Part shown: in pieces, positions 9,008 through 15,489 of the stretch
Position numbering within the stretch: the first letter of the stretch is position 1
Layout: each line of letters begins with the position of its first letter
Source of the DNA: Bacteroidota bacterium
GTDB taxonomy: Bacteria > Bacteroidota > Bacteroidia > JACPRZ01
DNA length: 33,108 nucleotides
Direction of reading: 5' to 3'
Assembly (NCBI GenBank): GCA_016193485.1
Contig: JACPRZ010000012.1
Span: 1-33,108 of the forward strand
The notes under the pieces: model-generated
What the model saw: only the letters and a program-made list of their open reading frames with translations
Databases searched by the model: none
What the model was told of the DNA's origin: nothing
Translations under genes and position numbers: made by a program

Positions 9008-9904
9008 ATGACGATAGATAAAAAATACCGGTATTCCTTTTGCATTTTGCGCTTTGCGCTTTGCATTTTTCTGTTTTTCCCCCCTTGGGGGGGATCCCGA
9101 TGGCTATCGCTTAAGGAAGCGATTTCGGGCGGGTTTCTCGGTGCCGGTATAACGTTCATAAGGGATGAAGCCGGTGACTCGGAATTCGGCATTACCCAGA
9201 TGAATATTTCGTTATCCAGTTCCAAACATTTTGACAGTTATCACCTGGTATCAGCCGGCTTGCAGGGGGGGGTAGCGCAGCGGAGCGTGAGTCCGGAAAA
9301 ACTCCAGTGGGGCAGCCAGTGGAACGGCAACCGGTATGATGAGACCATCGCACCGGATGAACCGCTCTTTTCGGAGAATTTTTCTTTTGCCGATTTTTCC
9401 GGGGGACTTTTGTGGACATTCAACAATGAACGGAACACAAAAGTTCATGCCGGTATTTCAGCGCTGCATCTCAACAGGCCGAAGCAATATTTTTATACCA
9501 ACTATAAAAACCTCTATTCAAAAATTGTTTTCCTCGGGAGCGGGGAGTTTCTTATTTCCGGTTCACGCACCTCTCTGCTTCCTTCGCTTTTGACGGTAAA
9601 AGAGGGTCCTTCAAAGGAGATTATCACCGGGCTTATGGTGCGGCAGAATTTTGCCGGGGGGGAGGGTGATGAAGCCGGTAGCGAAACATCGGTTTCCGGT
9701 GGAATTTATTCAAGATTATCGGATGCATTCATACTTGCCGGGCAGATTCAGTACAGGAACTTCTCGTTTGGAATCGCTTACGATGTAAACGTCTCAGGTC
9801 TTAGCGTGGCGAGCAAAGGGAGGGGGGGATTAGAAATTGCAATAACCTACATTCCGGGCGCTAAAAGCAACAGGGGAGAAGATGTGCCGAGGGTGAAGTT
9901 TTAG
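9008..9904 (+). CDS. PorP/SprF-family T9SS outer-membrane protein with replaced N-terminus
   Basis: From about residue 41 the sequence GGFLGAGITFIRDEAGDSEF and onward, with 'HLVSAGLQGGVAQRSVSPEK', 'WGSQWNGNRYDE', 'FSFADFSGGLLWT' and 'YDVNVSGLS', matches the PorP/SprF family. These membrane beta-barrel proteins partner type B T9SS cargo such as the gene just upstream. The usual family N-terminus (signal peptide, then QYM.NPL..NPAYAG and the first strands, roughly 80-90 residues) is absent. In its place are about 40 residues encoded by a heptamer array (9039-9066) and a palindromic repeat (9096-9129). By chance these give MTIDKKYRYSFCILRFALCI then FLFF, which resembles a signal peptide. The gene is either a non-functional remnant or a shortened porin with a newly acquired export signal. 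The 3-bp spacing from the upstream stop suggests co-transcription. Confidence 0.75.
   Translation: MTIDKKYRYSFCILRFALCIFLFFPPWGGSRWLSLKEAISGGFLGAGITFIRDEAGDSEFGITQMNISLSSSKHFDSYHLVSAGLQGGVAQRSVSPEKLQWGSQWNGNRYDETIAPDEPLFSENFSFADFSGGLLWTFNNERNTKVHAGISALHLNRPKQYFYTNYKNLYSKIVFLGSGEFLISGSRTSLLPSLLTVKEGPSKEIITGLMVRQNFAGGEGDEAGSETSVSGGIYSRLSDAFILAGQIQYRNFSFGIAYDVNVSGLSVASKGRGGLEIAITYIPGAKSNRGEDVPRVKF
9039..9066 (+). repeat. Heptamer tandem array TTTGCRY x4
   Basis: Four contiguous 7-mers, TTTGCAT, TTTGCGC, TTTGCGC, TTTGCAT. They lie inside the start of the PorP/SprF frame and encode the hydrophobic part of its apparent signal peptide. Confidence 0.85.
9096..9129. repeat. Palindromic repeat inside the PorP/SprF frame
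   Basis: Stem CCCGA (9096-9100) with TCGGG (9125-9129), plus inner arms ATCGCTT (9106-9112) and AAGCGAT (9117-9123). A C6/G7 self-complementary block precedes it (9079-9093). It resembles the intergenic palindrome at 26930-26947 (CCCGATAGC versus CCCGATGGC), so intergenic repeat DNA has entered the frame. Confidence 0.72.
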
Positions 9905-9915
9905 CGCTTCTTTAA

Positions 9916-10013
9916 TACTGAAACACTTCCCGTATCTTCCCGATAAATCCTGAACCGGCAATAGTACCTCCAAGAAGTATCATGTTCTTAATGGCGGTTT
10001 CATTGGGTATGCT
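9916..10013 (-). pseudogene. plsX: Duplicated plsX 3' end (orphan copy)
   Basis: 98 bp match the last part of intact plsX at 10826-10923 with 7 mismatches by my count. Read on the minus strand it still encodes IPNETAIKNMILLGGTIAGS then GFIGKIREVFQY and a TAA, against ISNETAIKNMILLAGNIAGS...VFQ in the real gene. The copy has the same orientation as plsX, at an offset of 910 bp, so the two form a direct repeat. The toxin-antitoxin pair and a hairpin block lie between them. The rest of gap 9905-10107 (10014-10107) carries no convincing gene; a short plus-strand open frame there runs to 10157. Confidence 0.85.
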
Positions 10014-10107
10014 AAATTACATTGGACAACAGTTACACGGTATAAACTGAAAGTAAGCAAAAATGAAATGAGTATAAAAACGAATGGATATGAGGAATTG
10101 ACAAAAT

Positions 10108-10374
10108 TTAAGGAAAATATTTATAAATATCACTCCGGTGTGCTACAGTTACAATAAATAGTTCACTTTTTTCCAGATAAAATCCAATGCGGTAATTTCC
10201 CACCCGTATACGGTAAGCATTTTTTTGTCCTTTCATTTTTTTAAGGTTTGGAACAGCGACAAGAGAATTGGCATCCAATAAAATTTTAACTGCTTTGCTG
10301 ACATTTTTTTTTAAGGAAGGGTCGGTAATTTTATCCAACTCTTTTTCGAACTTTTTGCTGAAATATACCTTCAT
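10108..10374 (-). CDS. RelE/ParE-superfamily toxin
   Basis: The 88-residue protein begins MKVYFSKKFEKELDKITDPS and ends YRIRVGNYRIGFYLEKSELF then IVTVAHRSDIYKYFP. This is the compact RelE/ParE/HigB toxin fold, with the characteristic basic 'YRIRVGNYRIGF' strand and 'HR.DIY' end. Most relatives are ribosome-dependent mRNA interferases, while ParE members poison gyrase; the sequence alone does not separate them reliably, though the C-terminal HR..IY is closer to RelE-type. Its ATG overlaps the upstream antitoxin stop by 4 bp (10371-10374), the usual arrangement for coupled antitoxin-first operons. The pair sits between two copies of the plsX 3' end. Confidence 0.88.
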   Translation of the reverse strand: MKVYFSKKFEKELDKITDPSLKKNVSKAVKILLDANSLVAVPNLKKMKGQKNAYRIRVGNYRIGFYLEKSELFIVTVAHRSDIYKYFP

Positions 10375-10589
10375 TTGAGGTCAAGTTTTTTCATGACCTC
10401 TTTTGTGTTGGCTTTACCGCTTTTACGCCCCGCTTCCATCATCTTAATAAAAATTTCATCTTCCATTTCTTCAATTTCAACGGGAGTAAGAAATTCAACA
10501 GATTTTGAAGTTGCTGAAAAATTGCGAAGTATGGATAATAACAGTTTACTGTTTTGACTATTGTCTTTTATTGATACTATGTGAGTCAT
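10371..10589 (-). CDS. Antitoxin of the RelE-type pair
   Basis: The 72-residue protein MTHIVSIKDNSQNSKLLLSI... ends in a charged helical segment (PVEIEEMEDEIFIKMMEAGR then KSGKANTKEVMKKLDLK). Small size, position directly before the toxin, 4-bp overlap and helical C-terminus identify it as the antitoxin. The N-terminal MTHIVSIKDNSQNSKLLLSI resembles the short dimerising beta-helix segment of Phd/RelB-like antitoxins in Bacteroidota, but I cannot name a DNA-binding fold with certainty. A TACTTTTG box lies 18 bp upstream, and autoregulation by the complex would be expected. Confidence 0.78.
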   Translation of the reverse strand: MTHIVSIKDNSQNSKLLLSILRNFSATSKSVEFLTPVEIEEMEDEIFIKMMEAGRKSGKANTKEVMKKLDLK

Positions 10590-10606
10590 GAATATTAATT
10601 TTGCAA

Positions 10607-10614
10607 CAAAAGTA
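10607..10614 (-). promoter_or_regulatory. Probable -7 promoter element of the toxin-antitoxin operon
   Basis: Read on the minus strand, TACTTTTG matches TAnnTTTG, 18 bp before the antitoxin ATG. No -33 element is evident, perhaps because an operator overlaps. Confidence 0.45.
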
Positions 10615-10672
10615 CAACAAAATCACCTTAACCGGTTTCCCCGATGGTATATCCCGCAGACACTATATTATT

Positions 10673-10749
10673 CTGATGCTGAATGATTTTGTGCTGACGC
10701 TTTGGTACAGCATTCTGACATTTTCGTCAGAACAAATCATTCAGATCAG
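10673..10749. repeat. Hairpin block 1 between antitoxin and plsX
   Basis: Long imperfect arms 10673-10699 and 10725-10749 pair over about 25 bases (CTGAATGATTTTGTGCTGACG with CGTCAGAACAAATCATTCAG at the core). A smaller hairpin, TTCTGAC...GTCAGAA (about 10713-10732), competes with it. No gene lies in 10590-10824. Confidence 0.8.
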
Positions 10750-10806
10750 GATATACTGATGAATTTGATTTTGGATACTTGCAAAATCAAATTCCGTCAG
10801 TATACC
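10749..10806. repeat. Hairpin block 2, possible plus-strand terminator
   Basis: Arms 10749-10772 and 10783-10806 pair with three mismatches around a 10-base loop. TTATTTTTT follows on the plus strand, giving the form of an intrinsic terminator for transcripts running rightward toward antisense plsX. On the minus strand it lies 18 bp after the plsX stop and could equally protect that mRNA end. Confidence 0.7.
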
Positions 10807-10824
10807 TTATTTTTTCCGGTTTAA

Positions 10825-11763
10825 CTACTGGAACACTTCCCGTATCTTCCCGATAAACCCAGAACCGGCAATATTACCTGCAAGAAGTATCATGTTCTTA
10901 ATTGCGGTTTCATTGGATATGCCATGCCCTATGACAACCGTTGAATTAAGGCCTATTATTGGCATACCGCCATATATTTCGTAGTTAAACCGGTCAAAGA
11001 ATTCATCCTTAATTTTTCTTTTACGGATAAGAGTGTAAAATGCCTCCGCCTGTTTCAAGACCACATTTCCGACAAATCCTTCGCATACTACAACATCGCA
11101 CTTATCGGTAAAAAGGTCGCGGCCTTCAATATTCCCGGTAAAGTTGAATTCTTTTGAGCCGTTCATCATTTCATAAGCCGCCTGGCACACGAGGTTCCCC
11201 TTTTTTTCTTCCTCACCAATATTGAGCAGGGCTACTCTCGGATTGTCAATTTTAAAAACATATCTGGCGTATAAATTTCCGAGAATACCGAATTGATACA
11301 GTACGTCCGGCCTGCAATCGGCATTGGAGCCGACATCCAGAATGAAATTAAACTTACCGGAAATCTGCGGTAAGGCACAAATAATGGCCGGACGGATTAC
11401 ACCCATTATCGCTTTTACCGTGTACATGCCTCCTACCATCATGGCGCCTGTATTACCTGTTCCTGCAAATGCATCAATCTTACCTGATTTCAACATCCGG
11501 AAACCGACAGATATGGAGGAGTTGGGTTTTTGTGCGATCGCTTTGGTCGGATGATCTCCCATACCAATGATGTCGGGAGCATGAACTATCTGAATTCCTT
11601 TAGTTGAAGCGCCAAGTTCAGATAATTTAGTTTGGATGACGGCTTCATCACCGATCAGCGTCAGTACGCTGTCAGGTGGCAGTTCTGCGCGTGCAAGCAC
11701 AGCGCCTTTCATGGTAGTGTCAGGAGCAAAATCGCCACCCATTATATCAAGTGCGATGTTCAT
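10825..11763 (-). CDS. plsX: Phosphate acyltransferase PlsX
   Basis: The 312-residue protein has the PlsX hallmarks: MNIALDIMGGDFAPDTTMKG, then IGMGDHPTKAIAQKPNSSIS, FAGTGNTGAMMVGGM, 'ILDVGSNADCRPD', 'ALLNIGEEEKKGN' and 'VVCEGFVGNVVLK'. PlsX is a peripheral membrane enzyme that converts acyl-ACP to acyl-phosphate, the donor for PlsY in phosphatidic acid synthesis. Length is normal (about 310-345). rpmF and fabH, which often flank it, are not beside it here: upstream is a gene-free 173 bp with a diverged inverted repeat, and downstream is the hairpin block and the toxin-antitoxin cassette. Its last 98 bp are duplicated at 9916-10013. Confidence 0.96.
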   Translation of the reverse strand: MNIALDIMGGDFAPDTTMKGAVLARAELPPDSVLTLIGDEAVIQTKLSELGASTKGIQIVHAPDIIGMGDHPTKAIAQKPNSSISVGFRMLKSGKIDAFAGTGNTGAMMVGGMYTVKAIMGVIRPAIICALPQISGKFNFILDVGSNADCRPDVLYQFGILGNLYARYVFKIDNPRVALLNIGEEEKKGNLVCQAAYEMMNGSKEFNFTGNIEGRDLFTDKCDVVVCEGFVGNVVLKQAEAFYTLIRKRKIKDEFFDRFNYEIYGGMPIIGLNSTVVIGHGISNETAIKNMILLAGNIAGSGFIGKIREVFQ

Positions 11764-11833
11764 AGGGTTATTGACAGTTTATCAGGTTTATTTAATTTGT
11801 AGTCCCATCAAAAAATTCATAATTTCGATTTTT

Positions 11834-11915
11834 CCACAGATTTCGCAGGTTATCGCAAATGTAAAGTACTAAAATTCAAAAATGATATTTCTGCGAAAAT
11901 CAACGTAATCTGCGG
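11834..11915. repeat. Diverged inverted repeat of the GCAGATT type
   Basis: CCACAGATTTCGCAGGTTAT... (from 11834) and TGCGAAAATCAACGTAATCT... (from 11892) are imperfect reverse complements. Such CGCAGATTTCGCAG-like palindromic relics are common between genes in Bacteroidota. On the minus strand, TACATTTG (11856-11863) inside it could be a plsX -7 element. Confidence 0.45.
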
Positions 11916-11936
11916 GAGACACTTTTCCAAGTGAAC

Positions 11937-12521
11937 TCAATATTCATACACAAACTTCTTCACCGAAATAAGGTTGCCTTTATCGTCAAAGGTTTTCTTT
12001 TCGGTCTTCATTCCGTTTTTATCATAAGTGAACATTTCCTTGCGGATAATTTTCCCGCCCGAATCGTAAACAACTTCGGAAGTTTTTTCACCGAATGCAT
12101 TATAAACAAAAAGCGTTTTTTCAATAAGTTTTCCCGCAGCATCATATAGATACATTTCGGTTTTATTGTTATTCATATCATATTTGGTAACTTCTTTGCG
12201 AAAAGATCCATCTGTCTGTTTTTCAGTATATTCAACAATATCTTTGTTTTTGTTATACCTGAATGTTTCTTTTTTCTTAAAAGCGCCTTTTTTATCGTAT
12301 TGTTCATCTTCAAGGATTTCACCGTCAGGAGCAAATTTTGTGTACGATTCCTTTATTGAATTTTCTTTTCCGTCAGCGCCTTTTTCGGTCGTTGTCACCG
12401 TGACCGATTTGATGCCGTATTTTTTAATGTCTTTTTTCTTTTGGGCGTGGATGGGGAGTGTAAGGGAAATAAGGGAAATAAGGGAAATAAGGGAGATATG
12501 GGGCTTAAATATTGGCATCAT
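11937..12521 (-). CDS. Secreted YD/RHS-like repeat protein of unknown function
   Basis: The 194-residue protein starts MMPIFKPHISLISLISLISL then TLPIHAQ, a signal peptide ending at AHAQ-like IHAQ (cleavage before QKKK). The mature part is made of short beta-hairpin repeats: 'KETFRYNKNKDIVEYTEKQ', 'KEVTKYDMNNNKTEMYLYDA', 'KTLFVYNAFGEKTSEVVYDS', 'KEMFTYDKNGMKTEKKTFDD'. These resemble the YD/RHS-type or MORN-like strands of small exported Bacteroidota proteins. No catalytic residues are visible. The core of the signal peptide is four ISL triplets written by a tandem nonamer. The gene follows another small exported protein 47 bp upstream on the same strand and is probably co-transcribed with it. 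Confidence 0.75.
   Translation of the reverse strand: MMPIFKPHISLISLISLISLTLPIHAQKKKDIKKYGIKSVTVTTTEKGADGKENSIKESYTKFAPDGEILEDEQYDKKGAFKKKETFRYNKNKDIVEYTEKQTDGSFRKEVTKYDMNNNKTEMYLYDAAGKLIEKTLFVYNAFGEKTSEVVYDSGGKIIRKEMFTYDKNGMKTEKKTFDDKGNLISVKKFVYEY
12462..12497. repeat. Nonamer tandem array AAGGGAAAT x4 in a signal-peptide coding region
   Basis: Three exact copies (12462-12488) and one AAGGGAGAT (12489-12497). On the coding (minus) strand each unit reads Ile-Ser-Leu, so adding or losing a unit changes signal-peptide length by three residues without a frameshift. Confidence 0.92.
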
Positions 12522-12568
12522 ATTGGTAAGTTTGATTTTGTAAGCGGCTATTGTTCAAACATTCATTC

Positions 12569-13336
12569 TTAATTAAGTACAGTTATTGTTCCGGCATCAA
12601 CCAACTGATTATTACTGGTAATTGTTATTGATTTTTTAATTGCCAAATCGGGAGGATTAATCGGGGTCGGCACCTGTACCCATTTGGCTGAATCTTCTGA
12701 ATAAGAATATATAAGATATTGTCCTTTGCGTAGATTCCTGAATTCATAGAAACCATTGAAATCGGTCCTGGTTCGTTCATTAAAGCCCACCGTATCGCCA
12801 TAAATGATATAGACATCCAGGTCCGGGGCATAATATGAATTTTCGATTGTTGTAAAATTAGCATTATAGTCCTTCAGAAAGACCCTGCCACGGATAGCGG
12901 AGGATCCGCTATTGTCCGCTTCTTTATAGACAATCAGATCAGCAATAATTTCCTTGTCTTTTTTGGAAATTTCGATTTCATTGACTGTTACCTTAACCGA
13001 AGGAGAGGAGTTTGATGTATCAAGCGAATAAGCATAAATGCGGTATTTTCCCGGCAGGAGATATTTAAAAATAAAAGAACCGTCATAGCCGGTTTTGATA
13101 TCATCGCTGGCAACATCGGTTTCATTGCCATAAACAATAAAAACATCTTCATCGGCAAGGAAATCCTCAGATGTGACAGGGGTCGAAGGTGAATGATAAT
13201 TGCCGGCCAAAAGTTTGCCTTTGACAGATGCTTTGCCTCCTTCACCGGGATCTTTTTTGCAGGAGAGGGAGAAAAGGGAAATAAGGGAAAAAAGAGAAAT
13301 AAGGGAATAAGGGGGAATTAAAGTATATAACCTCAT
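12569..13336 (-). CDS. Lipoprotein with two carboxypeptidase-regulatory/SdrB-like domains
   Basis: The 255-residue protein starts MRLYTLIPPYSLISLFSLIS then LFSLSC-KKD. The lipobox LSC is followed by a charged +2 Lys, consistent with surface or periplasmic lipoprotein sorting in this phylum. Two similar domains follow: 'EDVFIVYGNETDVASDDIKT.. DGSFIFKYLLPGKYRIYAYS' (about 62-108) and 'LDVYIIYGDTVGFNERTRTD.. GFYEFRNLRKGQYLIYSYS' (about 172-217). Both have the 'T...G.Y.F..L..G.Y.IY.YS' pattern of Cna-B/carboxypeptidase-regulatory-like folds, a seven-stranded scaffold without catalytic residues. The ligand is unknown. The signal peptide is encoded by a degenerate version of the nonamer array used in the next gene. 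Confidence 0.8.
   Translation of the reverse strand: MRLYTLIPPYSLISLFSLISLFSLSCKKDPGEGGKASVKGKLLAGNYHSPSTPVTSEDFLADEDVFIVYGNETDVASDDIKTGYDGSFIFKYLLPGKYRIYAYSLDTSNSSPSVKVTVNEIEISKKDKEIIADLIVYKEADNSGSSAIRGRVFLKDYNANFTTIENSYYAPDLDVYIIYGDTVGFNERTRTDFNGFYEFRNLRKGQYLIYSYSEDSAKWVQVPTPINPPDLAIKKSITITSNNQLVDAGTITVLN
13265..13309. repeat. Degenerate nonamer array (AAGGGAAAT family) in lipoprotein signal peptide
   Basis: One exact AAGGGAAAT (13274-13282) and neighbouring units AAGGGAAAA, AAGAGAAAT and AAGGGAATA encode the alternating SLI/SLF core of the lipoprotein signal. It is the same unit and phase of use as 12462-12497. Confidence 0.8.
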
Positions 13337-13425
13337 TTTAGGTTCTTTAAAAAATCAAGCGAAGATAGGGGAAAAATGACTTGAAGATAAACCAACATTT
13401 GTAAAAAGAAATCCGAAATATTTTG

Positions 13426-13498
13426 CTGTCCCGCCTGGGCTCGAACCAGGAGTCTTCTGAACCAAAATCAGACGTGTTACCAGTTACACCACGGGACA
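13426..13498 (-). tRNA. trnQ: tRNA-Gln (anticodon TTG)
   Basis: On the minus strand the acceptor arms TGTCCCG/CGGGACA pair exactly. The D-stem is GTGT/ACAC, the anticodon stem TCTGA/TCAGA encloses loop TTTTGGT with anticodon TTG, and the T-arm is CCTGG-TTCGAGC-CCAGG. The discriminator base is G. The CCA tail is not encoded (GCAAAA follows). It stands alone, between the lipoprotein gene and an intergenic repeat region. Confidence 0.96.
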
Positions 13499-13524
13499 AA
13501 AAAATTGCGAATTACGGATTTTAA

Positions 13525-13585
13525 ATTGCGGATTGGAAAATCAAATTCCTGTGCATTCTGGGATTTTATGATTTCAATCCGCAAT
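13525..13585. repeat. Intergenic inverted repeat ATTGCGGATTG
   Basis: Perfect 11-base arms ATTGCGGATTG (13525-13535) and CAATCCGCAAT (13575-13585), with related ATTGCGAATT motifs at both ends of the gap 13499-13727. No gene is seen in this gap. Confidence 0.7.
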
Positions 13586-13595
13586 ATTGGCAATC

Positions 13596-13615
13596 CCTGC
13601 CTGCCGGCAGGCAGG
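13596..13615. repeat. Perfect 20-bp palindrome
   Basis: CCTGCCTGCCGGCAGGCAGG is fully self-complementary. Its half CCTGCC(T) also forms the outer arms of the element at 1985-2040, so it belongs to a dispersed repeat family. Confidence 0.9.
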
Positions 13616-13727
13616 CGAAATACGAAATATCTATTGCGAATTGCTTATAATAAATTAAGGGTCAAAAATGAGTACAGGCGTTTGATATTTAATTGTAAAT
13701 TTACTGCAAAATTACGAAAAAAACGCT

Positions 13728-15326
13728 ATGGAGAAAATAAAAAAACAGGCAGTTCATGGCGGCAACGGTAGCGTGTCGGATCAATACGGAGTCCGCGATG
13801 CGCTTCAGACCCTAGGCATTAGGGAAAACAATCCCGGTGCAAGCAACGGTAATCAATGGCTCAATACATCGGGAGAAATCCTTGAGTCGGTATCTCCGGC
13901 TGACGGGAAAGCAATCGCAAAAGTAAGACAGGCCACAAAGGAGGATTATGAAGCGGTGGTAAAAAAAGCACAGGAAGCATTTCTGATATGGCGGAAAATT
14001 CCTGCGCCAAAACGAGGTGAGGTCGTACGGCAGATGGGAGATGAATTGCGCAGATTCAAAGAGCCGCTCGGTAAACTCGTATCCTATGAGATGGGAAAAA
14101 TTTACCAGGAGGGTCAGGGTGAAGTGCAGGAGATGATAGACATCTGCGATTTTGCTGTCGGGCAATCGCGCATGCTTTACGGCATGACAACCCATTCGGA
14201 ACGCCCGGATCACCGCATGTTTGAGCAATGGCATCCGCTGGGTATTGTCGGGATCATAAGTGCCTTTAATTTTCCGGTTGCAGTGTGGTCATGGAATGCG
14301 ATGATAGCCCTTGTTTGCGGTGATGTGGTATTATGGAAGCCGTCCTCTAAAACCCCGCTCTGCGCTATAGCCGTTCATAATATTATTTCATCCGTTTTGC
14401 AACGGAACAAGGTACCTGAAGGTGTAGTGAATCTAACTGTAGGAAGTTCTAAGTCAATTGGCGATAATTTCCTTGCCGATACCCGTGTGCCGTTGATCTC
14501 AATTACCGGTTCTACGGCTGTTGGAAAACGTGCCGGGAAGATAATCGGTGAGCGGCTTGGGCGCACTATACAGGAACTCGGAGGGAATAATGCAATCATT
14601 ATTGCTGAAGATGCCGATATGGATCTCACCCTGCGTGCAGTACTATTTGGGGCTGTCGGAACGACCGGCCAGCGGTGCACTTCCACGAGGCGGCTGATTA
14701 TCCATGAAAAAATTTATGACAGGTTTGTTGAAAAACTGTTAAGCGCATATAACCAGGTAAGTACAAGAATCGGCCATCCGTTAAACCCCGGTACCCTTGT
14801 CGGTCCGATGGTGGATCGCAAAGCGGCAGAGGATTATATCAATGCACAGAAGTCACTTGTTCAGGAAGGCGGTAAAATGCTTTTTGGCGGTAAAGTACTG
14901 AATGGAAATGAATATGAATCGGGCTGTTATGTAACACCGGCTCTTGCTGAAGCGAGGAATGAATACTCAATTGTTCAGCAGGAAACATTCGCACCTCTTC
15001 TCTACCTGATGAAATATAAAAGTATTGAGGAATCTATCGCTATTCAAAACAACGTTCCGCAGGGATTATCGTCTGCAATTTTTACCAAAAACCTCCAATA
15101 CTCCGAAAAATTTTTATCCTGTGCCGGTTCTGATTGCGGCATCGCCAATGTGAACATTGGCACTTCGGGAGCCGAGATTGGGGGAGCGTTCGGTGGAGAA
15201 AAGGAAACAGGGGGGGGGCGCGAAGCCGGCTCCGATTCCTGGAAGGCGTATATGCACAGGCAAACGAATACCATCAATTACGGAACTGAACTTCCATTGG
15301 CTCAGGGAATAAGGTTTGAAGTATAA
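13728..15326 (+). CDS. ALDH7-family aldehyde dehydrogenase (probable alpha-aminoadipic semialdehyde/P6C dehydrogenase)
   Basis: The 532-residue NAD(P)-dependent aldehyde dehydrogenase carries ISAFNFPVAVWSWN, ELGGNN with general-base Glu283, and GTTGQRCTST with nucleophile Cys317. The C-terminal ETGGGREAGSDSWKAYMHRQ signature marks the ALDH7/antiquitin group. Characterised members oxidise alpha-aminoadipate semialdehyde (piperideine-6-carboxylate) in lysine breakdown. Substrate assignment here is by family only, since no other lysine-catabolism gene is adjacent. The first ~17 residues extend beyond the usual start, so a slightly later start is possible. The GGG of the signature is written as nine consecutive G (15210-15218), a slippage-prone site inside an essential motif. 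The gene stands alone between repeat-rich DNA and a TonB receptor gene with its own promoter. Confidence 0.92.
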   Translation: MEKIKKQAVHGGNGSVSDQYGVRDALQTLGIRENNPGASNGNQWLNTSGEILESVSPADGKAIAKVRQATKEDYEAVVKKAQEAFLIWRKIPAPKRGEVVRQMGDELRRFKEPLGKLVSYEMGKIYQEGQGEVQEMIDICDFAVGQSRMLYGMTTHSERPDHRMFEQWHPLGIVGIISAFNFPVAVWSWNAMIALVCGDVVLWKPSSKTPLCAIAVHNIISSVLQRNKVPEGVVNLTVGSSKSIGDNFLADTRVPLISITGSTAVGKRAGKIIGERLGRTIQELGGNNAIIIAEDADMDLTLRAVLFGAVGTTGQRCTSTRRLIIHEKIYDRFVEKLLSAYNQVSTRIGHPLNPGTLVGPMVDRKAAEDYINAQKSLVQEGGKMLFGGKVLNGNEYESGCYVTPALAEARNEYSIVQQETFAPLLYLMKYKSIEESIAIQNNVPQGLSSAIFTKNLQYSEKFLSCAGSDCGIANVNIGTSGAEIGGAFGGEKETGGGREAGSDSWKAYMHRQTNTINYGTELPLAQGIRFEV

Positions 15327-15349
15327 AACCGCTAATATGATTATATTTG
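15315..15349 (+). promoter_or_regulatory. Probable promoter of TonB-dependent receptor gene
   Basis: TTTG (15315-15318), a 23-bp spacer and TATATTTG (15342-15349) fit the Bacteroidota TTTG/TAnnTTTG pattern. It overlaps the end of the ALDH gene and leaves a leader of about 130 nt before the ATG at 15490. I see no riboswitch fold in the leader. Confidence 0.55.
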
Positions 15350-15489
15350 TATTATTATTTCAAATGGCATCAGGAAAAACAGACCAAACAATTCTTACCT
15401 TCTTGCCGGAACATAAAATCTCAATTTTCAGGCAAGGAAGATAATTCTGCGGGAAAACCGGAATTCGGTATGAAATTCACTGTTAAAAA

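Noticed and set aside
10014..10157. Plus-strand open frame reading KLHWTTVTRYKLKVSKNEMS... ending at TAA 10155
   Set aside because: It looks protein-like, but it has no start outside the plsX copy except a late ATG at 10068, runs antisense into the toxin gene, and I recognise no family. It could be a gene remnant carried by the cassette.
11764..11936. Possible rpmF (L32) gene upstream of plsX
   Set aside because: No open frame with the L32 motif is present; only a diverged inverted repeat is seen.
13812..14234. 140-codon minus-strand open frame in the aldehyde dehydrogenase gene
   Set aside because: Antisense shadow of a complete ALDH7 gene.
15365..15445. Small plus-strand open frame (MASGKTDQTILTFLPEH...) in the TonB receptor leader
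   Set aside because: 26 codons, no recognisable motif and no conservation evidence; probably just leader sequence.
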